A stretch of DNA of 64,000 nt from Curtobacterium sp. SGAir0471 (GCF_005490985.1 NZ_CP027869.1:3162001-3226000), one strand, 5' to 3'; positions 17,493 through 26,151 are shown, numbered from the stretch's first letter. A program made the numbers and translations. Notes: generated from the letters alone by a model not told the origin.

Positions 17493-17561
17493 CGTCGAAC
17501 CACGTTCCCGACAACGAACCAGCACACGCGGCTGGTTCGATGTCGGTTTCGTGGTTCGACG
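17493..17561. terminator. 31-nt inverted repeat after galK
   Basis: The left arm 17493-17523 begins CGTCGAACCACG and ends CGAACCAGC. The right arm 17531-17561 is its reverse complement at 27 of 31 positions, with a 7-nt loop. It lies between convergent genes and can terminate both. Just upstream, at 17449-17476, GTCGTGC is repeated four times. Confidence 0.75.
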
Positions 17562-17622
17562 ACCGCGGGCCGGGCGACGCGGCAGCGCGGCAGCCCGGCC
17601 GTGCGGGCGGCCGAGCGCTCGG

Positions 17623-18072
17623 TCAGCCGAGGTAGTCGGCGTACCGCGTCGTCTCGACGACGTTCCCGAGCACGAACGGGTGCGGCCGACCGTGCTCGAC
17701 GGCCCACTGCACCCACGCGATCTGCACGGGCATCAGCAGCCAGACAGCCACGGTCAGACCGAGCACGCCGGCGAGCGTGAGTCCCATCACGGTGTGCTCG
17801 TCGAACCGGCTCGCGCCCCGGCGGGCGACCGCGACGAGGAACCCGCCGACGGCGACCGCCACGGTCAGGAGCGTCGTCCCGGGCGCCGGTGACGAGCGGA
17901 AGTCGTACTCCTGGCCAGCGTGGAAGAACGTCGTGCCCCAGGTCGATCCGGGCTGCTGGAAGAGGATGCAGAGCGCCACGATGACGATCAGCCAGCGGGC
18001 GTCCTTCGTGAACTGGGACGGCTCGGGCCGCGGGCGCAGCACCGGTTCGGTCAGTTCTCGTTCGTCCCCCAT
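17623..18072 (-). CDS. Four-span membrane protein, unknown function
   Basis: The 149-residue protein has an acidic, Pro-rich N-terminus and hydrophobic segments at about residues 26-39 (WLIVIVALCILF), 63-80 (TTLLTVAVAVGGFLVAVA) and 96-115 (VMGLTLAGVLGLTVAVWLLM). The C-terminus is YADYLG. The ATG at 18072 is chosen because a TACGGT box (18084-18079) ends 6 nt before it. I cannot assign a function. Confidence 0.75.
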   Translation of the reverse strand: MGDERELTEPVLRPRPEPSQFTKDARWLIVIVALCILFQQPGSTWGTTFFHAGQEYDFRSSPAPGTTLLTVAVAVGGFLVAVARRGASRFDEHTVMGLTLAGVLGLTVAVWLLMPVQIAWVQWAVEHGRPHPFVLGNVVETTRYADYLG

Positions 18073-18148
18073 GCGGCGACCGTAGCACCGCGGGAGGCAC
18101 GTGGCGGCGGTGATCCGCGCCTCCAGGCCGGGGCTTGGTGGCGAGCAC

Positions 18149-18210
18149 CTCACGCGCTCAGCGACACCTCACGGCCAGGGAGTCGCGTGAGGTGTCGCTG
18201 AGCGCGTGAG
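18149..18210 (-). terminator. 25-bp perfect inverted repeat after folD
   Basis: The left arm (18149-18173) begins CTCACGCGCTCAGCGACACC. The right arm (18186-18210) is its exact reverse complement, and the loop is 12 nt. It starts 28 bp past the folD stop on the minus strand. A reverse GCCTCCAGGCCGG motif lies next to it at 18118-18131. Confidence 0.8.
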
Positions 18211-18237
18211 AACGCGCGGCCGCCCCAGCGCGACGCG

Positions 18238-19161
18238 CTACCGCAGGTGGCGCTCGGCGGCCTCGACGACGTTCTTCATGAGCATCGCGCGGGTCATCGG
18301 CCCGACGCCGCCCGGGGTCGGCGACAGGAACCCGGCGACCGACGCCACCGCGGGGTCGACGTCACCGCGCAGCTTCGCCTTCCCGGTGGCCTCGTCGACG
18401 ATCCGACTGATGCCCACGTCGATGACCGCTGCGCCCGGCTTCACCCAGTCCGGCTGCACGAGCCCGGCGACACCGGCGGCCGCGACGATGATGTCGGCGC
18501 GACGGCACTCGGCGGCGACGTCCTCGGTCAGCGAGTGCGTCAGCGTCGCGGTGGCCTCGAGCCGGGTCAGGAGCAGCCCGAGCGGACGACCGACCGTCAG
18601 GCCCTGCCCGATGATCGTGACGTGCTGCCCGCGGATCGGGACGTCGTAGGCCTCGAGCATCGCGACGATGCCGCGCGGGGTGCACGGCAGCGGTGCGTCG
18701 ATCGTGCCGGCGCCGCCGGGGACGGCCAGCACGAGCTCACCGAGGTTCGTCGGGTGCAGGCCGTCGGCGTCCTTCGCCGGGTTCATCAGCTCGAGCATGG
18801 GGATCGGGTCGATGCCCTGCGGCAGCGGGAGCTGCACGATGAACGCGGTCACCCGGGGGTCGTCGTTCATCTGCAGGATCGCCGCACGGATGTCGGCCGC
18901 CGAAGCGGTCTCCGGCAGGTCGATGCGGACCGAGTCGAGCCCGATCTGTGCCGAGTCCTTGTGCTTGCCGGCGACGTACGACACCGAGCCCGGGTTCTGG
19001 CCGACCATGATCGTGCCGAGCCCGGGTCGGAACCCGTGGTCGTGCAATCGGTCGATGCGGACCTTCAGGTCGTCGAGCGTGCGGGCGGCGAGGGCGGTGC
19101 CGTCGATGCGGACGGCACTGCCCTCACCTGCCCAATGCTCGCGAGGGAGCGCGGCGCTCAC
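18238..19161 (-). CDS. folD: Methylene-THF dehydrogenase/cyclohydrolase
   Basis: FolD converts 5,10-methylene-THF to 10-formyl-THF, the donor for purine synthesis. The 307-residue protein has [15 protein letters not shown] (catalytic Lys region, about residues 62-76), [19 protein letters not shown], the cofactor loop [15 protein letters not shown] and [13 protein letters not shown] near the C-terminus. The GTG at 19161 overlaps the glyA stop (GTGA), which fixes the start. It is co-transcribed with glyA behind a ZTP riboswitch. Confidence 0.95.
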   Translation of the reverse strand: MSAALPREHWAGEGSAVRIDGTALAARTLDDLKVRIDRLHDHGFRPGLGTIMVGQNPGSVSYVAGKHKDSAQIGLDSVRIDLPETASAADIRAAILQMNDDPRVTAFIVQLPLPQGIDPIPMLELMNPAKDADGLHPTNLGELVLAVPGGAGTIDAPLPCTPRGIVAMLEAYDVPIRGQHVTIIGQGLTVGRPLGLLLTRLEATATLTHSLTEDVAAECRRADIIVAAAGVAGLVQPDWVKPGAAVIDVGISRIVDEATGKAKLRGDVDPAVASVAGFLSPTPGGVGPMTRAMLMKNVVEAAERHLR

Positions 19162-20447
19162 GCGTAGAGCGGGAACGCGTCGGTCAGGGCCTTCACCCGG
19201 GCCGAGAGCGCTGCGATGTCCGGGTTCGGCATGAGGGTCAGCGCGATGATGTCCGCCACCTCGGTGAACTCGGCGTCGCCGAAGCCGCGGGTCGCCAGCG
19301 CCGGGGTGCCGATGCGGACACCGGAGGTCACCATCGGCGGGCGCGGGTCGAACGGCACGGAGTTGCGGTTCACGGTGATGCCGACCTCGTGCAGCAGGTC
19401 CTCTGCCTGCTTGCCGTCGACCTCGGACTCGCGCAGGTCGACGAGCACCAGGTGCACGTCGGTGCCGCCGGTGAGGACGTCGATGCCCGCTGCCCGCGCG
19501 TCGGCCTGGGTGAGCCGGTCCGCCAGCAGACGAGCACCGCGGAGCGTGCGCTCCTGGCGGTCCCTGAACTCCGGCTGGCCCGCGAGTAGGAACGCGGTGG
19601 CCTTGGCGGCGATCACGTGCATGAGCGGACCGCCCTGCTGGCCCGGGAACACCGCGGAGTTCAGCTTCTTGAAGAGCGACTCCTCGTTGGACAGGATGAT
19701 GCCCGAGCGGGGGCCGGCGAGCGTCTTGTGCACGGTCGAGGACACGACGTGCGCGTGCGGCAGCGGCGACGGGTGCAGACCCGCGGCGACGAGACCGGCG
19801 AAGTGCGCCATGTCCACCCAGAGCGTCGCGCCGACCTCGTCCGCGATCTCGCGGAACTTCGCGAAGTCGAGCTGGCGCGGGTACGCCGACCAGCCGGCGA
19901 TGAGGACCTTCGGCTGGTGCTCGATCGCCTTCGCGCGGATGTCGTCGTAGTCGACCTCGAACGTCTCCGGGTCGACGCCGTACGACACGGCGTTGTAGAT
20001 GCGGCCGGAGAAGTTGAGCTTCATGCCGTGGGTCAGGTGACCGCCGTGGGCGAGCTCGAGGCCGAGGATGGTGTCCCCGGCGGAGGCGATGGCGTGCAGG
20101 ACCGCGGCGTTCGCGCTGGCGCCGGAGTGCGGCTGCACGTTCGCGTAGGCGGCGCCGAACAGGGCCTTCGCCCGGTCGATGGCGAGCTGCTCGGCGACGT
20201 CGACGTACTCGCAGCCGCCGTAGTAGCGCTTGCCCGGGTAGCCCTCGGCGTACTTGTTCGTCAGGACGGAGCCCTGCGACTCGAGGACGGCGCGCGGGAC
20301 GAAGTTCTCGGATGCGATCATCTCGAGGGTGTCGCGCTGGCGGCCGAGCTCGTCCTGCAGCACGGCGGCGATCTCGGGGTCGACCTCGGCGAGCGGGGCG
20401 TTGAACGTGGACTGCGCGGTGGCAGGCGTCAGATCGGTGATGGACAC
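19158..20447 (-). CDS. glyA: Serine hydroxymethyltransferase
   Basis: GlyA converts serine and THF to glycine and 5,10-methylene-THF using pyridoxal phosphate. The 429-residue protein has [38 protein letters not shown], the PLP-lysine block [16 protein letters not shown] near residue 235 and [13 protein letters not shown]. The GTG at 20447 has AGGAG 3 nt upstream, and that RBS is the element the riboswitch can hide. It is the first gene of glyA-folD. Confidence 0.96.
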   Translation of the reverse strand: MSITDLTPATAQSTFNAPLAEVDPEIAAVLQDELGRQRDTLEMIASENFVPRAVLESQGSVLTNKYAEGYPGKRYYGGCEYVDVAEQLAIDRAKALFGAAYANVQPHSGASANAAVLHAIASAGDTILGLELAHGGHLTHGMKLNFSGRIYNAVSYGVDPETFEVDYDDIRAKAIEHQPKVLIAGWSAYPRQLDFAKFREIADEVGATLWVDMAHFAGLVAAGLHPSPLPHAHVVSSTVHKTLAGPRSGIILSNEESLFKKLNSAVFPGQQGGPLMHVIAAKATAFLLAGQPEFRDRQERTLRGARLLADRLTQADARAAGIDVLTGGTDVHLVLVDLRESEVDGKQAEDLLHEVGITVNRNSVPFDPRPPMVTSGVRIGTPALATRGFGDAEFTEVADIIALTLMPNPDIAALSARVKALTDAFPLYA

Positions 20448-20449
20448 GG

Positions 20450-20578
20450 GACTCCTCGTTGTCTGATCGCCGCGCGGACGCGACGAGGTGGACGGGTGGG
20501 CGCGGCCCAGGCGTACGGCCGCGCTCCGTGTCAGGTGTCGCTCCCCGATGGTGACCCATCCAACGCCAGTCGCGACCC
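20450..20578 (-). promoter_or_regulatory. ZTP (pfl) riboswitch controlling glyA-folD
   Basis: On the minus strand the aptamer begins GGGGTCGCGACTGGCG (20578-20563). It continues through ATCGGGGAGCGACACC, whose GCGAC pairs with GTCGC to close the first stem. It then forms a hairpin GCGCGGC...GCCGCGC (20524-20500) whose loop carries CGTACGCCTGG. The GACTGGCG, GGGGAGCGA and CGCCTGGGC blocks are those of the ZTP riboswitch family. Downstream, CCTCGT (about 20483-20488) can pair with ACGAGG of the glyA ribosome-binding site, suggesting translational control. ZTP binding would raise expression under folate stress. Confidence 0.88.
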
Positions 20579-20582
20579 CTCG

Positions 20583-20611
20583 ATCGTACCGAGCGGGCAC
20601 GTTCGTGTCAC
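20583..20611 (-). promoter_or_regulatory. glyA promoter
   Basis: GTGACA (20611-20606) and TACGAT (20588-20583) are 17 bp apart on the minus strand. The transcript would start near 20576, at the first base of the riboswitch. Confidence 0.7.
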
Positions 20612-20661
20612 CCTTGGGGACATGCACCCGAGCATCCCCGTCGACGCATGACCGACGACGC

Positions 20662-20961
20662 ATGACCCTGACCAGCCCCGACGTCGAGGAGCGCACCGAC
20701 CTCGCCGCCCGGTTCGACGTCCCGTGGGTCACCGTGGTCTGGGACGACCCGGTGAACCTCATGTCGTACGTCACGTACGTCTTCCAGAGCTACTTCGGCT
20801 TCTCGCACGCCCGCGCCGAGCGGCTCATGCGCCAGGTGCACGACGACGGCCGGGCGATCGTCGCGACGGGCGCCCGCGAGGCGATGGAGCGTCACGTCGA
20901 GGCGATGCACGGCTACGGCCTGCAGGCCACGGTCGACCGCGCCGCGGGGCCGGACGCGTGA
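20662..20961 (+). CDS. clpS: ATP-dependent Clp protease adaptor ClpS
   Basis: ClpS delivers N-degron substrates to the ClpA/ClpC unfoldase. The 99-residue protein has the ClpS fold signature [20 protein letters not shown] (about residues 22-41) and [15 protein letters not shown] near residue 57. The ATG at 20662 gives the family N-terminus. The stop overlaps the GTG of the next gene (GTGA), a pairing conserved in actinobacteria. Confidence 0.94.
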   Translation: MTLTSPDVEERTDLAARFDVPWVTVVWDDPVNLMSYVTYVFQSYFGFSHARAERLMRQVHDDGRAIVATGAREAMERHVEAMHGYGLQATVDRAAGPDA

Positions 20962-21434
20962 TCCCCTTCACGCGGCAGCGGGACGGGGTGCACCTCGCGA
21001 TGTCCGAGGGCGAGCGCGCGGTGCTCGCCTCGCTCACGGAGCAGCTGCAGCAGGTGCTCGCCGGCGACCTGGCCGCCGACCCCGTCGCTGCGCGGATGTT
21101 CCCGGACGCCTACCCGTCGGACTCCGAGGCGAGCGACGAGTTCCGCCGCTGGACGCAGGCGGACCTGCTGACGCAGAAAACCGCGAACGCCGACGTCGTG
21201 CACGACTGGCTGACCGGCACACGGGACGGCGCGTTGACCGCGCAGGACGAGCAGGCCTGGCTGCGGTGCCTCACCGACCTGCGGCTGACGATCGCGGAGC
21301 GGCTCGGCATCACCGACGCCGCATCCGAGGAGGCCTCGTACGCCGGCGACGCCGGCCTCGGCCTCCGCGACGTCTACGACTGGATCGGGTACGTGCAGGA
21401 ACACCTGGTCACGACCCTCACCTCCGCGGGCTGA
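20958..21434 (+). CDS. DUF2017 family protein
   Basis: The 158-residue protein is the usual companion of actinobacterial clpS. It contains [21 protein letters not shown] near residue 28, [19 protein letters not shown] and [15 protein letters not shown]. The GTG overlaps the clpS stop. The biochemical role is unknown. Conserved linkage suggests a part in ClpS-dependent proteolysis. Confidence 0.85.
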   Translation: MIPFTRQRDGVHLAMSEGERAVLASLTEQLQQVLAGDLAADPVAARMFPDAYPSDSEASDEFRRWTQADLLTQKTANADVVHDWLTGTRDGALTAQDEQAWLRCLTDLRLTIAERLGITDAASEEASYAGDAGLGLRDVYDWIGYVQEHLVTTLTSAG

Positions 21435-21489
21435 CGGGACGGCCGGGAGGCACGGCGCACGTCCGCCGCGTCAGCCCCGGCCCGTCAGC
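21430..21489. terminator. Bidirectional terminator overlapping both stop codons
   Basis: GCTGACGGG (21430-21438) pairs with CCCGTCAGC (21481-21489). The left arm includes the DUF2017 stop, and the right arm lies inside the 3' end of the opposing gene. The loop contains the GGCCGGGAGGCACGG motif. Confidence 0.5.
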
Positions 21490-22349
21490 TGCTCCCGGTG
21501 CTCGCGTGCCCAGTCCGCCAGGGACCGCGGCGGCCGCCCGGTGATCCGGGTCACGTCGTCGCTCATGACGTCGACACCGTCGAGTCCACGGCGGAGCACC
21601 CGCCCGAACTGCTGCCGGAGCCCCTCCGCCTGCCAGGCCGGGACACCGCCGGCGCGGACGACTGCCCGGTACACCCGGCTCGGCAGGTGCAGGGGGCGCA
21701 CGCGGCGCCCGAGTCCCGACGAGAGCCCGGCCGCGATCCCGTGGGCGTCGAGGGCTGCGGGTCCGGTGAGCACGGGCTCCGTGCCGTCGTGCCCGTCCTC
21801 CGTCAGCACCGCCGCGGCGGTCCGGGCGATGTCGGCCGTGTCGATCCAGCCCGCTCGGCCACGGCCGGTCGTGTGCGGGTACCAGCCACGTCGGATCGCG
21901 GGTGCGGAGGGCAGCAGGTTCGTCATGAACGCCGACGGGTGCAGGATCGTCCAGGCCAGGCCGCTGTCCCGCAGGAGCCGGTCGGTCCGCCACGCCGCCG
22001 CGGCCCAGGGCATCGGCGAGTGCTGCGCCGCGTCCCCGCCGGACAGGTGCACCACCCGGGGTACCCCCGCACGCTCCGCCGCGCGGACACCGGTCTCGCC
22101 CTGCTGCGCCTGGCGCTCGCTGACCGGCGTGACGAGGAAGAAGCGGTCGACACCCTCGAGCGCGTGGGTCATCGCGTCGAGGTCGTCGAGGTCCGCGAGC
22201 CGTGCATCGATGCCCCGTGCGCGGAGCCGCTCGGCCTGCTCGGGACGACGGACGACGGCGCGGACCGGCGCACCGGAGCCGTGCAGCAGCTCGAGCGTCT
22301 TCCCACCGACGTCCCCGGTGACGCCCGTGATCGCGATCGTGTCGGTCAT
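21471..22349 (-). CDS. NmrA-like NAD(P)-binding protein
   Basis: The 292-residue protein is an atypical short-chain dehydrogenase of the NmrA/quinone-reductase type. It has an N-terminal Rossmann motif IAITGVTGDVGGKTLELL (about residues 5-22), RPEQAERLRARGI, a substrate region WTILHPSAFMTNLL and a C-terminal LADWAREHREQL. Family members bind NAD(P)H and reduce quinones or act as redox sensors. The substrate here is unknown. It is divergent from a marR gene across 60 bp, so MarR probably controls it. Confidence 0.85.
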   Translation of the reverse strand: MTDTIAITGVTGDVGGKTLELLHGSGAPVRAVVRRPEQAERLRARGIDARLADLDDLDAMTHALEGVDRFFLVTPVSERQAQQGETGVRAAERAGVPRVVHLSGGDAAQHSPMPWAAAAWRTDRLLRDSGLAWTILHPSAFMTNLLPSAPAIRRGWYPHTTGRGRAGWIDTADIARTAAAVLTEDGHDGTEPVLTGPAALDAHGIAAGLSSGLGRRVRPLHLPSRVYRAVVRAGGVPAWQAEGLRQQFGRVLRRGLDGVDVMSDDVTRITGRPPRSLADWAREHREQLTGRG

Positions 22350-22364
22350 GCGACCCCTCCCTCG

Positions 22365-22382
22365 GTATCAGTTTCCTGTTAC
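22365..22382. promoter_or_regulatory. Probable MarR operator
   Basis: GTATCAG-TTTC-CTGTTAC is an inverted repeat with one mismatch, placed between divergent nmrA-like and marR genes. The size and position fit a MarR-family site. Confidence 0.55.
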
Positions 22383-22409
22383 TCAACGCTACGCCGGTAG
22401 GCTCGGGTC

Positions 22410-22868
22410 GTGTCCAGCGAACTCTCGGTGCACCACGACGACGTCGACGCCGTCGCCGCGTGGACGGTGATCCGTGCCGCGCGGGAACTCGCCCGTCGAC
22501 TCGCCGAGGAACTCGAACCCCTCGGCCTGAGCCCGGTCGAGTTCGGCGCACTCGTGCAGCTCGCCGCCGGCGGCGAGCACAACCAGGCCGAGCTCGCCCG
22601 CGCCGTGGGCGTGCGCCCGCAGAGCATGGCCGCACTGGTGGGTGGGCTCGAGACGCGGGGACTCGTCGAGCGGGGTGCCGTGCCGGGTCGGGGACGGGCC
22701 TCCCGGCTGCACCTGACCCGGGACGGACGCGAGCTACTGGCGGACGCCTGGCCCCGCGTGCAGGCGAGCAACGCCTGGTTCGGCGACGACGTCGACGGCC
22801 TGGTGGTCGCGCTGCGTCCGTTCACGACGGACGGCACCATCGGCTCCGCCGCGGACGGCCTCGTCTGA
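22410..22868 (+). CDS. MarR-family regulator
   Basis: The 152-residue protein has a winged-helix domain with LSPVEFGALVQLAAGGEHNQ, AELARAVGVRPQSMAALVGG (recognition helix, about residues 64-80) and a wing LVERGAVPGRGRASRLHL. The GTG start is 6 nt after a TAGGCT box (22398-22403), so it is likely leaderless. It probably represses itself and the divergent NmrA-like gene through the inverted repeat between them. The inducer is unknown. Confidence 0.9.
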   Translation: MSSELSVHHDDVDAVAAWTVIRAARELARRLAEELEPLGLSPVEFGALVQLAAGGEHNQAELARAVGVRPQSMAALVGGLETRGLVERGAVPGRGRASRLHLTRDGRELLADAWPRVQASNAWFGDDVDGLVVALRPFTTDGTIGSAADGLV

Positions 22869-22881
22869 TCAGAAGGAAGCC

Positions 22882-22910
22882 TTGCAAGTTGCCCTGCTGA
22901 GTCGTATCGT
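22882..22910 (+). promoter_or_regulatory. Promoter of marR2-MFS with palindrome at -35
   Basis: TTGCAA (22882-22887) and TATCGT (22905-22910) are 17 bp apart. The palindrome CTTGCAAG (22881-22888) covers the -35 and may be the operator. The start codon is 6 nt after the -10. Confidence 0.65.
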
Positions 22911-22916
22911 TCCGGT

Positions 22917-23336
22917 GTGGAACCGATCGAGACACTCGCGGACGACCTGCTGACCCTGCACGGTCGCATCCGCCGCACGGTCCTCGCCGGGAAGGCCGAC
23001 GAGGTCACCGCGTCCCAGACCGCCGCGCTCGGTCGACTCCTGCGCCACGGGGAGAGCACCGTCGCCGACCTCGCGCGCGCCGAGGGGGTCCGCCCGCAGT
23101 CGATGGGCGCGACCGTGCAGGCGCTCGTCGACCTCGGGCTCGTCGAACGCCGTCCGGACCCGGCGGACGGGCGCCGCACCCTCGTCCGGGCCACCGAGTC
23201 GGGCTCCCGTGCTCGCGCCGACGCGTGGACCAACCGGTCCCGCGTACTCACGGACCGCCTGGCGGCCCTGCCCGAGGACGAGCGCGCCACGGTCGCCCGC
23301 GCCCTCGCGATCCTCCTGCCGCTCACCGACGACTGA
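22917..23336 (+). CDS. MarR-family regulator of the adjacent MFS exporter
   Basis: The 139-residue winged-helix protein has TASQTAALGRLLRHGESTVA, LARAEGVRPQSMGATVQALV (recognition helix, about residues 56-75) and wing RRPDPADGRRTLVRAT. The GTG at 22917 follows a TATCGT box by 6 nt. It is directly upstream of an MFS drug exporter, the classic MarR-exporter pair. It probably represses the operon until a drug-like ligand binds. The ligand is unknown. Confidence 0.9.
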   Translation: MEPIETLADDLLTLHGRIRRTVLAGKADEVTASQTAALGRLLRHGESTVADLARAEGVRPQSMGATVQALVDLGLVERRPDPADGRRTLVRATESGSRARADAWTNRSRVLTDRLAALPEDERATVARALAILLPLTDD

Positions 23337-23353
23337 CCCGGAAGAAGCCCACC

Positions 23354-24769
23354 ACGTCCACCTCGACCTCCCCCGTCCCGACCACCGCCGACACCGCCAC
23401 CACCGGCGGGAGCGGCTTCGGCCCGAAGCTCCTCGTCCCCGTCCTGGTCGGGCCGCTGCTCAACCCGATCAACACGACGATGGTCTCCGTCGCCCTCGCC
23501 CCGATCTCCCGCGACCTCGGCATCGGGGCGTCGCAGGCGATCTGGCTCGTCGCGGCGCTCTACCTGGCGAGCGCGGTCGCACAGCCGACGATGGGCAAGC
23601 TCGCCGACCGGTTCGGCCCGAAGAAGGTGTTCCTCACCGGGCTCGTGATCGTCGGCGTCGCGGGCGTCGTGCCCGAGGTGCTGACCGGCTTCGGCGGAGC
23701 GGTCACCGCGCGGGTGCTCATCGGGATCGGGACGTCGTCGGCGTACCCGGCAGCCCTGACCACGCTGCGGCAGCACTCCGCCCGGATCGGCAGGCCGACC
23801 CCGCCGCTCGTGCTCGGGGCCCTGTCGATCACCTCGCTCGTGTCCGCCGCCGCCGGACCACCCCTCGGCGGGGCGCTCATCGCGGCGTTCGGGTGGCACG
23901 CGATCTTCCTGGTGAACGTCCCGCTCGCCGTGTTCGGCATCGTCGTCGCCGCGATGTGGCTGCCGTCCGACCGGTTCCGGCCCCGTGACGCCGAGCAGCT
24001 GCCGGTCCGCACCGCGCTCGACCCGCTCGGCATGGTGCTCATGACCGGTACGGTGTCGGCGCTGCTGGTGTTCCTGCTCGACCTCGGTGCCGGGCTCTGG
24101 TGGCTGCTCGCGGTGGCGGTCGCGCTGCTCGTGGCACTCGTGCTGTGGGAGCTGCGCGCGACGAAGCCCTTCGTCGACGTGCGGCTGCTCGTCCGGAACG
24201 GCGCCCTGTCCCGCACCTACGCCCGGCTGTTCCTGACCTACCTGCTCGCGTACACGATGACGTACGGGTTCTCGCAGTGGGTGCAGGACGTGGCGGGCTA
24301 CCCGAGCGACGTCGCCGGGTACCTGCAGCTGCCCGCTGCCGTCGTGGCCGGGGTGGTGTCGTTCGTCGTCGCACGGCGGACCACCGTCCGTCGACCGCTC
24401 GTGGTCGCTGCGCTCGTCCCCCTGCTCGGGGCCGGGCTCCTGCTCCTGCTGCACGCCGGATCGCCACTCGTGCTCCTGCTCGTCGTGCCGGCGCTGTTCG
24501 GCGTCCCGCAGGCCCTGGCGTCCGTGTCGAACCAGGCGGCGCTCTACAAGGTGGTGCCCTCGGAGTACATCGGCGCCGCGGCCGGGCTCTCGCGCACGAG
24601 CATCTACATCGGCGCGATCGCGGCGTCCTCGCTCATCGGCGGGGTGTTCGGGCAGGCCCCGACCACACCGGACCTGCACGTGCTCGCGTGGGTGATGCTC
24701 GGCGTCGGCGTGCTGCTCGCCGTGCTGACGCTGGCGGACCGGGCGCTGGCGCGGGCGGACGCGCGCTGA
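23354..24769 (+). CDS. MFS exporter (DHA2/EmrB type) without a normal start codon
   Basis: The protein has about 13-14 spans. Span 1 is LLVPVLVGPLLNPINTTMVS, followed by the motif-A loop GKLADRFGPKKVFLTG and the antiporter motif-C-like ALSITSLVSAAAGPPLGGAL. It resembles drug:proton antiporters of the QacA/EmrB group. No ATG, GTG or TTG lies between the marR stop and span 1. GGAAGAAG sits 7 nt before ACG TCC ACC at 23354, where ATG would be expected. Alternatives are CTG at 23333, a GTG at 23225 deep inside marR, or ATG at 23480, which would lose most of span 1. The start is therefore provisional. Confidence 0.85.
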   Translation, partial: TSTSTSPVPTTADTATTGGSGFGPKLLVPVLVGPLLNPINTTMVSVALAPISRDLGIGASQAIWLVAALYLASAVAQPTMGKLADRFGPKKVFLTGLVIVGVAGVVPEVLTGFGGAVTARVLIGIGTSSAYPAALTTLRQHSARIGRPTPPLVLGALSITSLVSAAAGPPLGGALIAAFGWHAIFLVNVPLAVFGIVVAAMWLPSDRFRPRDAEQLPVRTALDPLGMVLMTGTVSALLVFLLDLGAGLWWLLAVAVALLVALVLWELRATKPFVDVRLLVRNGALSRTYARLFLTYLLAYTMTYGFSQWVQDVAGYPSDVAGYLQLPAAVVAGVVSFVVARRTTVRRPLVVAALVPLLGAGLLLLLHAGSPLVLLLVVPALFGVPQALASVSNQAALYKVVPSEYIGAAAGLSRTSIYIGAIAASSLIGGVFGQAPTTPDLHVLAWVMLGVGVLLAVLTLADRALARADAR

Positions 24770-24869
24770 CGCGAGCCGACGAGCCCTCACCGACCAGCCT
24801 GCCCGCGTGGGGCGCACGCCGGGCGCACCACGGGCCTCCAGGCCGGAGCGCCCCGGTACCCTGATCTCC

Positions 24870-25730
24870 GTGACCGACCCGAACCCCACGCACTGGACCC
24901 TCACGCTCGTCTGCGACGACCAGCCCGGGATCGTGCACGCCGTGTCCGGAGCCGTCGTGGCGGCCAACGGCAACATCACCGAGTCGCAGCAGTTCTCGAG
25001 CGCCGACACGAACTCGTTCTTCATGCGCCTGCAGGTCATGGCGCCGGTCGACCGCGAGACCTTCGAACAGGCCCTCGCCCCGGTCGTCGAGCGCTACGAC
25101 ATGCGTGTCCAGCTCGACGTGGTCGGACGTCCGATGCGCACCCTGGTGCTCGTGTCGAAGGCCGGGCACTGCCTCAACGACCTGCTCTACCGGCAGCGCG
25201 GCGGGCAGCTGCCGATCGAGGTCCCGCTCGTCCTGTCGAACCACGCCGACCTGTCCGGGCTGGCGTCCTTCTACTCCGTGCCGTTCGAGCACCGGCCGGT
25301 CACCGACGCGGACTCCAAGCAGGCGATGGAGCAGCGGATCCTGGAGGCGGTCGAGGAGCACGACGTCGAGCTCGTCGTCCTCGCGCGCTACATGCAGATC
25401 CTGTCGCCGGAGCTCTGCGCCGCGCTCGAGGGTCGCGCCGTCAACATCCACCACTCGTTCCTGCCGGGCTTCAAGGGCGCCAACCCGTACCGGCAGGCGC
25501 ACGCTCGCGGCGTGAAGCTCATCGGCGCCACGGCGCACTTCGTGACGAGCGACCTCGACGAGGGGCCGATCATCGAGCAGAACGTCGTCCGCGTGGACCA
25601 CACGAAGGAACCCTCCGAGCTGGTCTCGATCGGTCAGGACGAGGAGTCCCGCACCCTGACGCAGGCGGTGCGCTGGATCGCGGAGGACCGCGTCCTGCTC
25701 GACGGCGCCCGCACCATCATCTTCCGGTAG
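24870..25730 (+). CDS. purU: Formyltetrahydrofolate deformylase
   Basis: PurU hydrolyses 10-formyl-THF to formate and THF, balancing one-carbon pools. The 286-residue protein has an N-terminal ACT domain (TLVCDDQPGIVHAVSGAV, about residues 10-27) and a C-terminal formyltransferase-like domain with RYMQILSPELC, NIHHSFLPGFKGANPYRQAH and the catalytic Asp region SDLDEGPIIEQ. The GTG follows a TACCCT box by 7 nt, so it is probably leaderless. YrdB-like and nagA genes follow closely. Confidence 0.96.
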   Translation: MTDPNPTHWTLTLVCDDQPGIVHAVSGAVVAANGNITESQQFSSADTNSFFMRLQVMAPVDRETFEQALAPVVERYDMRVQLDVVGRPMRTLVLVSKAGHCLNDLLYRQRGGQLPIEVPLVLSNHADLSGLASFYSVPFEHRPVTDADSKQAMEQRILEAVEEHDVELVVLARYMQILSPELCAALEGRAVNIHHSFLPGFKGANPYRQAHARGVKLIGATAHFVTSDLDEGPIIEQNVVRVDHTKEPSELVSIGQDEESRTLTQAVRWIAEDRVLLDGARTIIFR

Positions 25731-25737
25731 GCACCGC

Positions 25738-26151
25738 ATGACGAACGCACCGCAGAGTCCCGTCGACTGGGGCGACGTCCCGCCGCCCACGGATCCGGCT
25801 CCCGCTCGCCGGCGGGTCTCCTTCTCCGGCTGGGTGGTGCTGCGCGTGCTCGTGTGCGCGTTCGGGCTGCTGTCGCTGGCGTACTGGGGCTACCTCGCGT
25901 GGCCGTTCCCGTTCCCGGGCGTGCTGTTCATGGTCGGGGCGCCGCTGTTCGCCGCGGTCGTCTGGTTCCTCTTCCGGTCCCCGCGGTCACCGATCGACAC
26001 GGACGTGGTGGGCAAGGTGATCGTCGAGACCGCGCTCGTCATCGCCGCCGGCGGCGCGTGGCTGTCGCTCGGGCACCCGGTGGTCGGGTTGGTCTTCGTG
26101 CTGGTCGCGGCGCTCTCCGGGGTGGTCGCGTTCCGGCGGGAGACGGCGTGA
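25738..26151 (+). CDS. YrdB-like (DUF2568) membrane protein
   Basis: The 137-residue protein has four predicted spans at about residues 30-50 (VVLRVLVCAFGLLSLAYWGY), 60-79 (GVLFMVGAPLFAAVVWFLF), 93-110 (VETALVIAAGGAWLSLG) and 112-130. The W after span 2 and the RSPRSP loop match the YrdB/DUF2568 pattern. Function is unknown. It starts 8 bp after purU, and its stop overlaps the nagA GTG. Confidence 0.8.
   Translation: MTNAPQSPVDWGDVPPPTDPAPARRRVSFSGWVVLRVLVCAFGLLSLAYWGYLAWPFPFPGVLFMVGAPLFAAVVWFLFRSPRSPIDTDVVGKVIVETALVIAAGGAWLSLGHPVVGLVFVLVAALSGVVAFRRETA

Noticed and set aside
20448-20660. Glycine riboswitch upstream of glyA
   Set aside because: The conserved blocks and fold match the ZTP family. 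The tandem glycine aptamer pattern is absent.
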